Below are positions 34,351 through 42,212 of a stretch of DNA of 47,139 nt, in pieces (the stretch's first letter is position 1; each line of letters begins with the position of its first letter). A model generated the notes under the pieces. That model was not told where the DNA came from and did no database searches. It saw only the letters and a program-made list of their open reading frames with translations. The stretch is from positions 1-47,139 of the forward strand of contig JAFUYH010000028.1 of assembly GCA_017470605.1 (NCBI GenBank). Reading direction: 5' to 3'. Origin of the DNA: Treponema sp. (lineage in GTDB: Bacteria > Spirochaetota > Spirochaetia > Treponematales > Treponemataceae). The position numbers and the translations under genes are program-made.

Positions 34351-36459
34351 CTATTTAGCGCCATTTGGCGCTGATTTCTTTTTGCTGAATGTATTTATAA
34401 AAGTCTGTTCAAGTTTCATTGTCTGTGTATTGAATGAAAACTTTGCCTTGTAAGGCTTTCCAGACTTTCCTTTACAAGATTTAATGCCAGTCTGCTTTCC
34501 TTCAAGAAGCAGTTTTGCATCATTGCTCGTTATAGTTGCATTGAAGGCCGTTTTATAAATAATGAAGTTACACTTTGGCTCTTTATTGATTTTCTCACAG
34601 AAATAGCTTTTAGAGCCTTCAAAGACCTTTGAACCGCATAAAGGACATTTTCCTAATCCCTGCTTTTCATAGTTTTCAATTTCTGGATGAGTTTTTACAC
34701 AGTCTCTGATATACTGGATGATCTGCTTTTCAAAAGTTTCTGGAGATGATTCAAGCTGTTTTTCCCATTGTGTTGTCTGATTTATGCTCGCTATTTTTGC
34801 TGTAAGCGGATTTTTAAATAAAAGTTTTAAAAGGAAAAATGCTTTTTCCGTAGCGTAATATTTCTTATTAAGTTTTGAAACATACTTGTATTCTTCGAGT
34901 TTAGACAGAATATTACCTCTTGTGGCCGGAGTACCAAGTCCTACAAGTTTTTCATCCGAATCTTCCATTGTCGGGTTTTCCATAAATGCCAGGAGGCTGG
35001 TTTCCGTAAACTCTTTTTTGGGAGTTGTCATTTTCTTTACGATTTCTGTATTTTTCAAGATACAGGTTTTTTCATCAAAATTTTGAAGTGAATCTTCTTC
35101 TTCATTCTTTTTAGCGCCATTTGGCGCTAATTGCTGTTCTGCTTTTTTCCAGCCTTCCTCAACGATTGTTTTTAATGTTGCCTTATATTTATACTCACCG
35201 TTTGTAATCCAAAGTGTTTTTTCATCATAAACACAGATAGGCATACAGCTTAAAAAGAAATGTCTTAAAACAATTTCATATATATTTTTTTCTGCTTGTG
35301 TTGCTGTCTCTGGAATAAAATCCAGCGGAATCAAGGCATGATGAGAATCAAGCTTCTTTGAATTAAAGATGTGTTTATTGTCTTTTGTTATCAAGCTTGT
35401 ATTGCAAAATTGTGAAATAGGATATTTGTTTTTTAAAAGATCAAACTTTTCTCTGAACAGTTCAACATCATCATCCCCCAAAACAGATGATGGAGTGCGA
35501 GGGTAAGAAAGGCATTTGTGCTTTTCATAAAGGCTTTGTGCAAGTTCAAGTGTCTTGCTTGAAGAATAGTCATATTCTTTTGCAGCAATTTTTTGAAGTT
35601 CTGTAAGGCTTAAAAGCTTTGGCGGATTGAGTGACCTGCGTTTTGTTTCTGTCTGAACAGAAATGGCTTTATTTGCTTCGCTGAAAGAATGTGCCTGGTT
35701 AATATATCCGTTTATGTTCGGAAAAAAGAATTTATTATTCTCTGGATTAAAAAGCAGGGCTTCTGCCTTATTGCCGTTATTATCTTTCAAATGAGCAACA
35801 CATTGGTAATACGGCTGCGGTACAAAGTTTTTTACTTCATTATTTCTCTGGGCTATAGCGGCAAGAATTGCAGTCTGTACCCTGCCGACAGGGAGAGTTA
35901 CCTTATGTCCTGCAAGAAGGGTTTCATAAGGTGTAAGGTTCATTCCGACAAGCCAGTCAGCGTGCTGGCGTGCAAAACCTCTTTTTGCAAGTTCGTTATA
36001 CTCGTTCCAATTCTTGAGGTTCTTCATTCCCTTTTGAATTACATCTGGAGTAAGAGCCTCGGAAACCCAGAAGCGGTAGCAGTTAGAAATATCAGTAAGG
36101 CCTGCTTCCTTAAAGACAATTCTTGCAATTACTTCTCCCTCACGATCCGCATCGGTGGCAATTACAATTTTGTCATGGGAATGTTTTTTAAGAAGGTAAG
36201 TTACTTTCTTAATTTGTTTTGCAGTTTCTTCATTCTGGTTATAGATATAGTTTTCTGGAATTATGGGAAGAAGTTCAAATGCCCAGTGCTTATAAGATTC
36301 ATCATAATCTTCCGGTTTTGCAAGCTCATAAAGATGACCGACACAGTTTGTAATTTCTGTTGAGCCGTCTGTATAAAAGCCCTGAGATTTGTCGAACGGA
36401 ATTGAGAGCGCATTTCCAAAGGATTGTGCCACAGAAGGTTTTTCTGTAAGTATAAGCAA
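34351..36459 (-). CDS. topB: DNA topoisomerase III
   Basis: Type IA topoisomerase of 702 residues. The Toprim domain shows EKPSVA (6-11) and DADREGE (103-109). The catalytic tyrosine is Tyr319 in LSYPRTPSS. A C-terminal zinc-ribbon-like segment (GKCPLCGSKVF and a later CNF) resembles the family's DNA-binding tail. TopB genes of this form are often carried by conjugative and integrative elements. Two copies of the 20-bp palindrome are read in frame: one in the middle (QLAPNGAKKN) and one as the last codons (SAPNGAK). The gene is intact. Confidence 0.93.
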   Translation of the reverse strand: MLILTEKPSVAQSFGNALSIPFDKSQGFYTDGSTEITNCVGHLYELAKPEDYDESYKHWAFELLPIIPENYIYNQNEETAKQIKKVTYLLKKHSHDKIVIATDADREGEVIARIVFKEAGLTDISNCYRFWVSEALTPDVIQKGMKNLKNWNEYNELAKRGFARQHADWLVGMNLTPYETLLAGHKVTLPVGRVQTAILAAIAQRNNEVKNFVPQPYYQCVAHLKDNNGNKAEALLFNPENNKFFFPNINGYINQAHSFSEANKAISVQTETKRRSLNPPKLLSLTELQKIAAKEYDYSSSKTLELAQSLYEKHKCLSYPRTPSSVLGDDDVELFREKFDLLKNKYPISQFCNTSLITKDNKHIFNSKKLDSHHALIPLDFIPETATQAEKNIYEIVLRHFFLSCMPICVYDEKTLWITNGEYKYKATLKTIVEEGWKKAEQQLAPNGAKKNEEEDSLQNFDEKTCILKNTEIVKKMTTPKKEFTETSLLAFMENPTMEDSDEKLVGLGTPATRGNILSKLEEYKYVSKLNKKYYATEKAFFLLKLLFKNPLTAKIASINQTTQWEKQLESSPETFEKQIIQYIRDCVKTHPEIENYEKQGLGKCPLCGSKVFEGSKSYFCEKINKEPKCNFIIYKTAFNATITSNDAKLLLEGKQTGIKSCKGKSGKPYKAKFSFNTQTMKLEQTFINTFSKKKSAPNGAK
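34355..34374. repeat. 20-bp palindrome, copy C
   Basis: TTAGCGCCATTTGGCGCTGA, one arm mismatch. It encodes the last residues of TopB (SAPNGAK) just before the stop codon, and lies 17 bp upstream of the small membrane-protein gene. Confidence 0.9.
35111..35130. repeat. 20-bp palindrome, copy D, inside topB
   Basis: TTAGCGCCATTTGGCGCTAA, perfect arms. It is read in frame on the minus strand as part of QLAPNGAKKN in a charged linker of TopB, a place where an insertion should be tolerated. Confidence 0.95.
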
Positions 36460-36533
36460 TTTGATTCCTTTTAGCGCTTGAATAAATGTTAGTTTATTTT
36501 TTTATTTTAGTCAATAAATAATTTTATTTACAC

Positions 36534-36572
36534 TTATTTCTAATTAGCGCCATTGTCGCTAATTAGAAATAA
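36534..36572. repeat. 20-bp palindrome, copy F, with extended arms
   Basis: The core (36544-36562) is one base shorter than the consensus (GCGCCATTGTCGC). The flanks extend pairing to 16 bp per arm (36534-36549 with 36557-36572). It lies between topB and the 3' end of the 83-residue gene. A half site (TTAGCGCT) is at about 36471. Confidence 0.85.
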
Positions 36573-36596
36573 ACTTTTTTAACATTGAAAGATTAA

Positions 36597-36848
36597 TTAA
36601 CAGACAAGAATAGAAGGAGCGGAAAACAGGAGATCGTAAAAGAATAAATCTGGAAGATTTTCTTCATCGAGTTTTTTCTCCAATTCTGCTAAAAACTGAG
36701 TCTGGTATTCTCTGTTCTTTTCGGACAGGTTTTCTTCGGTAACATCTCCGACATTGATTTTAAATCCATATTTTTTTTCAAAACAAGAATCTCCGATGTG
36801 GGCCTGGGCAATCAGGCACAAGATTTTTTCTTTGTTTGTGTTAGTCAT
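36597..36848 (-). CDS. Small acidic protein of unknown function
   Basis: This 83-residue protein has no recognised domain. It begins MTNTNKEKILCLIAQAHIGDSCFEKKYGFKINVGD and has an acidic helical middle (FLAELEKKLDEENLPDLFF). GGAGGTG and AAGGA lie upstream of the ATG. It is the first minus-strand gene of the module, divergent from the plus-strand lipoprotein across a 540-bp regulatory gap. Confidence 0.6.
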   Translation of the reverse strand: MTNTNKEKILCLIAQAHIGDSCFEKKYGFKINVGDVTEENLSEKNREYQTQFLAELEKKLDEENLPDLFFYDLLFSAPSILVC

Positions 36849-36949
36849 TCCTTACACCTCCATGACGTTTATAACTTGATTATAAGCGAGGGATTTACTT
36901 TTGTAATTAAAGCAACACTTTAATTTTATTGTTAGCTACTCTTTTTTAA

Positions 36950-36969
36950 TTAGCGCCAAATGGCGCTAA
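36950..36969. repeat. 20-bp palindrome, copy G
   Basis: TTAGCGCCAAATGGCGCTAA, perfect arms, extended by AAT/ATTAG. It lies 101 bp upstream of the minus-strand 83-residue gene. Confidence 0.95.
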
Positions 36970-37013
36970 TTAGCTTATCTGGTAAGTTATGCTTTTGATA
37001 ATGGCATTTCATT

Positions 37014-37033
37014 TTAGCGCCGAATGGCGCTAA
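37014..37033. repeat. 20-bp palindrome, copy H
   Basis: TTAGCGCCGAATGGCGCTAA, a central G being the only change. It starts 64 bp from the start of copy G, about six helical turns, which would place the two on the same face of DNA. Confidence 0.93.
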
Positions 37034-37146
37034 TTATCGTAATGAAAAAATTTTTATACTGAAATAAGGAATTTCAGGTCAAATAAGGCTATTTATAAAG
37101 AGCTAATAGAATATAGCTCTTTTACCCGATAGGCAAGATAAAGGAA

Positions 37147-37230
37147 GTGCTACATTTTTAGTTTTTACCTATTATAGCGGTGCTACATGTGTGTTTTATA
37201 GGTAGCACTTTTAAGCACCTTATGTAGCAC
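37147..37230. repeat. Nested inverted repeats of GTGCTACAT
   Basis: GTGCTACAT occurs at 37147-37155 and 37180-37188. Its complement occurs as GTAGCAC at 37202-37208 and ATGTAGCAC at 37222-37230. The outer and inner pairs are nested around a centre near 37190. The motif is unrelated to the 20-bp palindrome. It may be binding sites of a regulator or replication protein. Confidence 0.75.
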
Positions 37231-37269
37231 TTTTATTTATTCTTTTTGCAGTGTAATAATAAATAGTTA

Positions 37270-37298
37270 TTGACATTTTAATTAGTGTAAATTACAAT
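37270..37298 (+). promoter_or_regulatory. Strong candidate sigma-70 promoter
   Basis: TTGACA (37270-37275), 17-base spacer, TACAAT (37293-37298). It points at the lipoprotein gene. Palindrome copy I would then lie about 50 bases into the transcript. Confidence 0.7.
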
Positions 37299-37354
37299 AT
37301 TAGTAGACTTGAACAAACAAGGGAAATATTTTCTAAAATAAATAAGACTGTTAA

Positions 37355-37374
37355 TTAGCGCCAAATGGCGCTAA
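37355..37374. repeat. 20-bp palindrome, copy I
   Basis: TTAGCGCCAAATGGCGCTAA, perfect arms. It ends 16 bp before the lipoprotein start codon, next to its ribosome site (GGGAG), so it could act as an operator or as a leader hairpin. Confidence 0.95.
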
Positions 37375-37390
37375 TCAGGGAGCGTGTTAT

Positions 37391-37780
37391 ATGAATAGAA
37401 TTGTTGTTGCTGTTATGTGTATTCTTTTTTTTGTTTTTATTGCATGTACATCCTACACTGTAAACTATGGAGTAGAGCAGGGTTCCATCTGTGTAAGAAA
37501 TGATTCTGAAAATAAAGGCCTAGTTGTTCGAGAAGTCTATGTTAAAGATAAGGAGTCAGAAGGATATGAGAGAATCTGGAAAGGAAATCTTTCTGCTGGC
37601 TCTTGTGAATTTATAAGTGTTGATGATGGAAATTATTCTGTAAAAGTTCTTGTTTCAGATGATTCTGTTTTTGGCCTTTATTATGAACTTACAACAGGCT
37701 ATAACATTTATAAAAAAGTTCAGGGTGAAAACTGTGTTTATGTTATTTTTGATGGAAGCGGAGTTTTCTTTGAAGATTAA
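37391..37780 (+). CDS. Small lipoprotein of unknown function
   Basis: This 129-residue protein has a signal and lipobox FIAC (Cys19). The mature part is beta-rich (GSICVRNDSENKGLVVREVYVKD; GNYSVKVLVSDDSVFGLYYEL). It lies in the palindrome-rich module, preceded by a strong promoter. Surface exclusion is one role of lipoproteins on conjugative elements, but nothing in the sequence shows that here. Confidence 0.65.
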   Translation: MNRIVVAVMCILFFVFIACTSYTVNYGVEQGSICVRNDSENKGLVVREVYVKDKESEGYERIWKGNLSAGSCEFISVDDGNYSVKVLVSDDSVFGLYYELTTGYNIYKKVQGENCVYVIFDGSGVFFED

Positions 37781-37885
37781 TAATTGAGCTTTGAATGTCA
37801 TTAAAGTTTGCTTTTGGTTGACATATAAAGAAAACCTTTTTTCAACTGAAAGAGTAAACAAAAGTATAAATAAATTAAATTACAA

Positions 37886-37905
37886 TTAGCGCCAATTGGC
37901 GCTAA
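37886..37905. repeat. 20-bp palindrome, copy J
   Basis: TTAGCGCCAATTGGCGCTAA, a perfect dyad flanked by AAT and ATTAG. It lies 105 bp after the lipoprotein stop and 18 bp before the helicase start. Confidence 0.95.
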
Positions 37906-37923
37906 TTAGAAAACAGGATAGGA

Positions 37924-39558
37924 ATGAAAGAATTAAGAGAATATCAGAGTCAGATTGTGAACAAGGTTATTGCTTCAGAAAAAGACATGCTTATATGTCT
38001 TCCGACTGGTAGCGGTAAGACTTTCATTGCCTGGTCTGTAATTAAGGCTTTGAATGAAGAAGGGCTTACGGTTGTCTTTGTTGTTCCACGGCTTGAATTA
38101 ATAGAGCAAGCTGTAAATGAGTTTGGAGATGTAGATGTAATCTGGAGTGATAAAACAAATCTTACTGGAAAGAAATGTGTTGTTGCATCAAAAGATTCTT
38201 TGAGGACTCAATATAAATGTGTTCCTGAATGTTCTGTTCTAATTTTTGATGAGGCACATATTTCTCTGGAACAGACTTTTAACCTTGTCCAGCTTATTAA
38301 GCCTCTGCGAGTTTTAGGTCTTACTGCAACACCAGAACGGATGGATGGAAAAGCTCTTTTGAAAGGTTTTGATTCACTTCATAAGTTTGGCGTTTTTGAT
38401 GAGCTTTTACAGGAAGAGACTGTAAGCTCTTTGATAAAAAAAGGTTATCTTTGTCCGTTAAAGTATTACACAAAACCGATTGAAGGAATTGTTGATATTA
38501 AGCCTGATGAAGCAAATGGGCAGGAATTATCTGATGAGCAGATGACAGATATTTTTGATACTAATCAAATCTGGGGGGATTTGGTTCAGTCTTATGAAAC
38601 TTATGGTATTGAAAATGGTATTAAAAGACCAGCTCTTGGTTTTACAAATACAATTGCAATGGGTAAGAAAGTTTGTGAGATTTTTAATAATGCAGGATAT
38701 AACTTTAAAATCATTACTGGAGAGATGAGCGTAAAAGAAAGGAAGGATCTTATAAGACAGCTTAAGGACAGGGAAGTCGATGGTCTTATTAATGCAGCTC
38801 TTTTAACTTATGGCTTTGATTGTCCTTCTGTCAGTTATGCCTTTTCTTGCAGGCATATTAAAAGTCGGCCTTTATGGTTTCAGATTGTAGGAAGAATCCT
38901 TAGGACTTGTGAAGGAAAAGAAAATGCAATTTTTGTTGACCACGGAGATTCTGTATCTGAGTTTGAAGAACCTACATGTTCTTTACCGATTCTTGACCCA
39001 TGTATTGTCTGGAAAGTAAATGGCGAAACAAAAGAGGAACGCCAGAGAAGAAAAAAAGCTCAGAAAAAAGAAAGAGATTCATTAAAGATTTTGCAGGACC
39101 TTGATCCTCTTCCTTGTAAGATGGTTGAAATAAAGCCTGAAGATACCTGGGAGAGAATGATAAAAGTTTTACAGCGATTAAAAGCTTTGAATGATAATCT
39201 TTTTGAACAGAATCAAGAAATGCAGAACAATCTTAAAAATATAAATAACGAGAAAGAAAAACTTCAGGAAGAATTGAAGTCTAAATCTAATAAAAGATTT
39301 ATTGACAGTGAAAAAACTTTTGAATTTGTGCGTAAAAATTATTGTTTTATTAGAAATGAAATTTATGAACGAATGCACAATTGTACAGACTGGAAAAATT
39401 TATCAGATGAAGAAAAGTCTGAAGAAGAACATTTAATGACAATGAAAAAGCTTTTAAAGCTGGAAATTAATCTTCCTTTTCTTATTGACCATGTTCAATT
39501 TAATAGAGGAATGGATTATTGGAAAACACATTGGTCGTATCGACCTAAAGTATGGTAA
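37924..39558 (+). CDS. Superfamily 2 DNA/RNA helicase (DEAD/DEAH type)
   Basis: This 544-residue helicase is of the type found on phages and mobile elements. Motifs are the Walker A PTGSGKT (27-33), motif II DEAH (109-112), motif III TATP (134-137), and motif VI QIVGRILR (320-327). RecA-like domains span about 1-360. The C-terminal part contains a coiled coil (FEQNQEMQNNLKNINNEKEKLQEELKS) and a charged end. The family unwinds or remodels duplex nucleic acid using ATP. No nuclease or methylase domain is fused. Confidence 0.9.
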   Translation: MKELREYQSQIVNKVIASEKDMLICLPTGSGKTFIAWSVIKALNEEGLTVVFVVPRLELIEQAVNEFGDVDVIWSDKTNLTGKKCVVASKDSLRTQYKCVPECSVLIFDEAHISLEQTFNLVQLIKPLRVLGLTATPERMDGKALLKGFDSLHKFGVFDELLQEETVSSLIKKGYLCPLKYYTKPIEGIVDIKPDEANGQELSDEQMTDIFDTNQIWGDLVQSYETYGIENGIKRPALGFTNTIAMGKKVCEIFNNAGYNFKIITGEMSVKERKDLIRQLKDREVDGLINAALLTYGFDCPSVSYAFSCRHIKSRPLWFQIVGRILRTCEGKENAIFVDHGDSVSEFEEPTCSLPILDPCIVWKVNGETKEERQRRKKAQKKERDSLKILQDLDPLPCKMVEIKPEDTWERMIKVLQRLKALNDNLFEQNQEMQNNLKNINNEKEKLQEELKSKSNKRFIDSEKTFEFVRKNYCFIRNEIYERMHNCTDWKNLSDEEKSEEEHLMTMKKLLKLEINLPFLIDHVQFNRGMDYWKTHWSYRPKVW

Positions 39559-39564
39559 ATGCAA

Positions 39565-39584
39565 TTAGCGCCAAATGGCGCTAA
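39565..39584. repeat. 20-bp palindrome, copy K
   Basis: TTAGCGCCAAATGGCGCTAA, perfect arms, flanked by AAT and ATTAG. It begins 6 bp after the helicase stop and ends 39 bp before the next start codon. It is the rightmost copy seen. Confidence 0.95.
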
Positions 39585-39623
39585 TTAGAATGTTTGTGAG
39601 AAGATTTTGCAAGGAGAAGATAA

Positions 39624-40058
39624 ATGAATAATATAACTGGCTTAACCCATTTAATTCTGATGAACAATATAAATCGTAATTTGCGTAAGTCTGAAGAATC
39701 TGCAGAAAAACATTGTAATAATGCATTGTTCTACTGTAAAACACCAGACGGAGAAGTTTTATCAGCATATTTAATTGATTACGAAGACGAAACTGAGAAT
39801 GTCATCGTGCTAGATGATTATAAGGGGTATACCTATTTCAGTATGCCAAGAGATGAATATGATGCACAGTTAAAAAACTTTAAAAAGACAGGTTACTTTG
39901 ATTTTATGAATAAACTTCTCAATACAACAGACGCAAAGTTACGCTGTATGAAAAGAAAGAAACCCGCAGCAATTAAAGAAGCAAATCATTTTGCATTTTT
40001 TATAATTTTAGGATTCGTTTTTCTTATTGTTGCTATGTTTTGGGATTTTGCAAAATAA
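39624..40058 (+). CDS. Tail-anchored membrane protein of unknown function
   Basis: This 144-residue protein has a soluble N-terminal part (ALFYCKTPDGEVLSAYLIDYEDETENVIVLDDYKGYTYFSMPRDEYDAQL) and a single hydrophobic helix near the C terminus (about 120-140, FFIILGFVFLIVAMFW). AAGGAG lies upstream of the ATG. It ends 13 bases before the methyltransferase start. No domain recognised. Confidence 0.6.
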   Translation: MNNITGLTHLILMNNINRNLRKSEESAEKHCNNALFYCKTPDGEVLSAYLIDYEDETENVIVLDDYKGYTYFSMPRDEYDAQLKNFKKTGYFDFMNKLLNTTDAKLRCMKRKKPAAIKEANHFAFFIILGFVFLIVAMFWDFAK

Positions 40059-40071
40059 AGGTGGTACAAAT

Positions 40072-41427
40072 ATGAATAAATTGAATATCGTAGACATGTT
40101 CTGCGGCGGTGGCGGAGAATCAACAGGCCTTATTGAGGCAGCTCATGAATATAATTTTGACATCAATATGAGCGCCATCAATCACTGGGAAAGGGCGATT
40201 GAGACCCATTCACAGAACTATCCATTTGCAGAACATCGTTGTGAAAACGTACAGCATATTGAGCCAAATACACTTGCAGCTTCAAAGGACTGCGACCTTA
40301 TGTGGGCTAGTCCCGGTTGCCAGCATTTCTCAACTGCAAGGGGCGGTAAACCTCGCTCCGAAGACATGCGTAGTCCTGCGTGGGAAGTTTTGCGTTTTGC
40401 AGAGGAATTACGTCCGAAGAGAATTATCATTGAAAACGTTCCAGAGTTTCAGACCTGGGGGCCGCTGGATCCAGAAGGACGTGTCATTAAAGAATGTAAG
40501 GGGAAAACTTTCAATGTATTTATTGCGGGACTCCGCTCCCTTAATTACATCGTTGACTGGCGTGTGTTATGTGCAGCTGACTACGGTGCTCCGACTTCAA
40601 GAAGAAGACTCTTCATCCAGTGCGTAAGACGAGACTGCGGTAAGAAAATCATCTGGCCACAGCCAACTAATGTAAAAGGCGGCGACCTTATACTGCCTGA
40701 CTGGCATTCAGCGGCAGAAATCATAGACTGGACCATTCCGAGTAAACTCATAAGTGAAAGAAAAAAGCCTCTTGCACCTGCGACTTTACGCCGTATCGAA
40801 TACGGAATCCGTGAGTTCTGGGGAGATGCTGCCGTGCCGTTCATCGCAAAGCTTTACGGTACTTCAAATGCTGAAAATCTTGATAATCCTCTTTCAACAA
40901 TCTCTTGTTCTGGTGCGCATCACATGCTGATAACTCCGTTCCTTTGCAGATATAACAAGGGCAATAATCGTGTTCACCCTCCATCCGAACCAGTCCCAAC
41001 ACTGGACTGTTCAAACAGATACGGCTTGGTTGAGCCTTTTATTTGTGGAATAGGTCAGAGTTCTGCAAAACAAAGGAATAGAAAGCTTTCTGAACCACTA
41101 TCTACAATCTGCACGAAACAGGAACACTGCCTGGTCCAGCCGCTTCTGATCCAGTATTACGGCAACGGCCATGCAGTGCCTTTAAGCGAACCTATTCCGA
41201 CCCTGACGACAAAAGACCGATATGGACTTATCGGAACAGATGAATATGGCATAGAGCTTGGCTTTCGGATGCTCCAGCCGAATGAGCTTGCAGCTGCAAC
41301 AGGTTTCCCGAAGGACTACAAGTTTACTGGAACTAAAGTTGAAGTCGTTAAGCAGATTGGAAATGCAGTTCCTCCGAACTTTGCCAAGGCAATATTCAGT
41401 CAGATATTGAGCGAGATGACTGCGTAA
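40072..41427 (+). CDS. DNA cytosine-5 methyltransferase
   Basis: C5 methyltransferase of 451 residues. Motif I is DMFCGGGGES (8-17), the motif IV catalytic loop reads SPGCQHFS with Cys83 in place of the usual PPCQ, motif VI is ENV (121-123), motif VIII is TSRRRLF, and motif X is QIGNAVPPNFAKAI near the end. Between VIII and X a target-recognition region holds three similar segments (PLSTISCSGAHHMLITPF, PVPTLDCSNRYGLVEPF, PIPTLTTKDRYGLI). No partner endonuclease gene is adjacent. The gene is visibly more GC-rich than its neighbours, suggesting a separate origin. The start at 40072 has AAAGGTGG upstream. Confidence 0.93.
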   Translation: MNKLNIVDMFCGGGGESTGLIEAAHEYNFDINMSAINHWERAIETHSQNYPFAEHRCENVQHIEPNTLAASKDCDLMWASPGCQHFSTARGGKPRSEDMRSPAWEVLRFAEELRPKRIIIENVPEFQTWGPLDPEGRVIKECKGKTFNVFIAGLRSLNYIVDWRVLCAADYGAPTSRRRLFIQCVRRDCGKKIIWPQPTNVKGGDLILPDWHSAAEIIDWTIPSKLISERKKPLAPATLRRIEYGIREFWGDAAVPFIAKLYGTSNAENLDNPLSTISCSGAHHMLITPFLCRYNKGNNRVHPPSEPVPTLDCSNRYGLVEPFICGIGQSSAKQRNRKLSEPLSTICTKQEHCLVQPLLIQYYGNGHAVPLSEPIPTLTTKDRYGLIGTDEYGIELGFRMLQPNELAAATGFPKDYKFTGTKVEVVKQIGNAVPPNFAKAIFSQILSEMTA

Positions 41428-41438
41428 GGAAACAAGTT

Positions 41439-41684
41439 ATGAAATTTGAGGACTGGTGGAATACAGAAAACATAATTGAATTCTCAAATATGCCTGATGA
41501 CTATTCAAAAGCAAAATATGTTTATGAAGCTGTCTATAATTCTATGAAAAATTGCCTTAACTGTGGAAAACGCAGACATTGTTTTCTTTGGCATCAGGTA
41601 AACAACTTTTCAGAAGCCAATGATGTTAACTTTCATTGTTGCATGAATGACAAATGGGAGGATGAAGATTATGCAGAAGATTAA
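41439..41684 (+). CDS. Small cysteine-containing protein, unknown
   Basis: An 81-residue protein with CLNCGKRRHCFLWH and a later HCC, a possible zinc site. Otherwise it is acidic (DKWEDEDYAED). It follows the methyltransferase by 11 bases and overlaps the next gene by 14. Confidence 0.55.
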   Translation: MKFEDWWNTENIIEFSNMPDDYSKAKYVYEAVYNSMKNCLNCGKRRHCFLWHQVNNFSEANDVNFHCCMNDKWEDEDYAED

Positions 41685-41958
41685 ATGTTTGACGGTTGAA
41701 ACTTTACTTGATTTATATATGAACTATTTTAGAGAAAAAAGAAATGTAGGAGTTTTTACAAAATATGAAACAAATCCTTTTTCAGGAAGAAAAAGTGTAG
41801 ATATGCCGAATACCGAACAGCTTAAATATCATAAAGGAAGGTTTGAAGGTTTTCTTTTAGCACACAACTGGCTTTTTGATGACGAGACGGAAAAAGGATT
41901 TCTCATTATCAGACGAGCTTCAGATAACAGGATTATCTTGAGATTAAAAGTGGAGTAG
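41671..41958 (+). CDS. Small protein of unknown function
   Basis: The start at 41671 has GGGAGG nine bases upstream, inside the preceding gene; in-frame ATGs at 41647 and 41662 lie before or against that site. The 95-residue product (QKIKCLTVETLLDLYMNYFREKRNVGV; LAHNWLFDDETEKGFLIIRRASDNRIIL) is compact and mixed alpha/beta. Not recognised. Confidence 0.5.
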   Translation: MQKIKCLTVETLLDLYMNYFREKRNVGVFTKYETNPFSGRKSVDMPNTEQLKYHKGRFEGFLLAHNWLFDDETEKGFLIIRRASDNRIILRLKVE

Positions 41959-41993
41959 TAATGAAAAATATGAATAAAAAGGAGGAAAAAACT

Positions 41994-42212
41994 ATGAGCT
42001 ATGTAGTAAAAGATTTGCCAGAAATAAAACTTGTTGAGGAACTGTTAAGATTTGACCCGGATGTAAGGGAAAAATTAGAGATGAAGAGCAATAACAAAAT
42101 CAAATACAGGAAAGAAAAAAATAAATATACAGATAAAAACTTAATAATTTGTGGAACTCGTTGTGGAAAAGGAGTTTCTGTAATTCCTCCAAAAAAAGAA
42201 GGAGAAAAATGA
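41994..42212 (+). CDS. Small basic protein of unknown function
   Basis: I choose the ATG at 41994 because AAAAAGGAGG lies eight bases upstream; the in-frame ATG at 41961 has no such site. The 72-residue product has an acidic start (LPEIKLVEELLRFDPDVREKLEM) and a basic second half with a CGTRCGKG segment. The stop overlaps the next start. Confidence 0.5.
   Translation: MSYVVKDLPEIKLVEELLRFDPDVREKLEMKSNNKIKYRKEKNKYTDKNLIICGTRCGKGVSVIPPKKEGEK

Larger units (their letters stand above)
36849..37390. promoter_or_regulatory. Divergent intergenic region rich in inverted repeats
   Basis: This 540-bp gap holds three 20-bp palindromes (36950, 37014, 37355), a hairpin AAAGAGCTA/TAGCTCTTT (37097-37122), four GTGCTACAT-type sites (37147-37230) and a strong promoter (37270-37298). 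No ORF is seen. The density of repeats at a divergent start region suggests a control region or replication origin; neither is proven. Confidence 0.6.

Noticed and set aside
35689..36363. Plus-strand ORF of 224 codons opposite topB
   Set aside because: It overlaps the conserved Toprim coding region in antisense and has no credible start signal.
32480..39584. Integron gene cassettes with attC-like sites (palindromes at gene ends)
   Set aside because: The sites are short symmetric dyads without the GTTRRRY/RYYYAAC core pairs or the extrahelical bases of attC, one lies inside topB, genes are on both strands, and no integrase is present.
32480..39584. CRISPR array
   Set aside because: The repeats are irregularly spaced, separated by genes rather than spacers, and no cas gene is nearby.
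36544..39584. Palindromes as intrinsic terminators
   Set aside because: Most copies lack a following T-tract on either strand, and several lie just before start codons.
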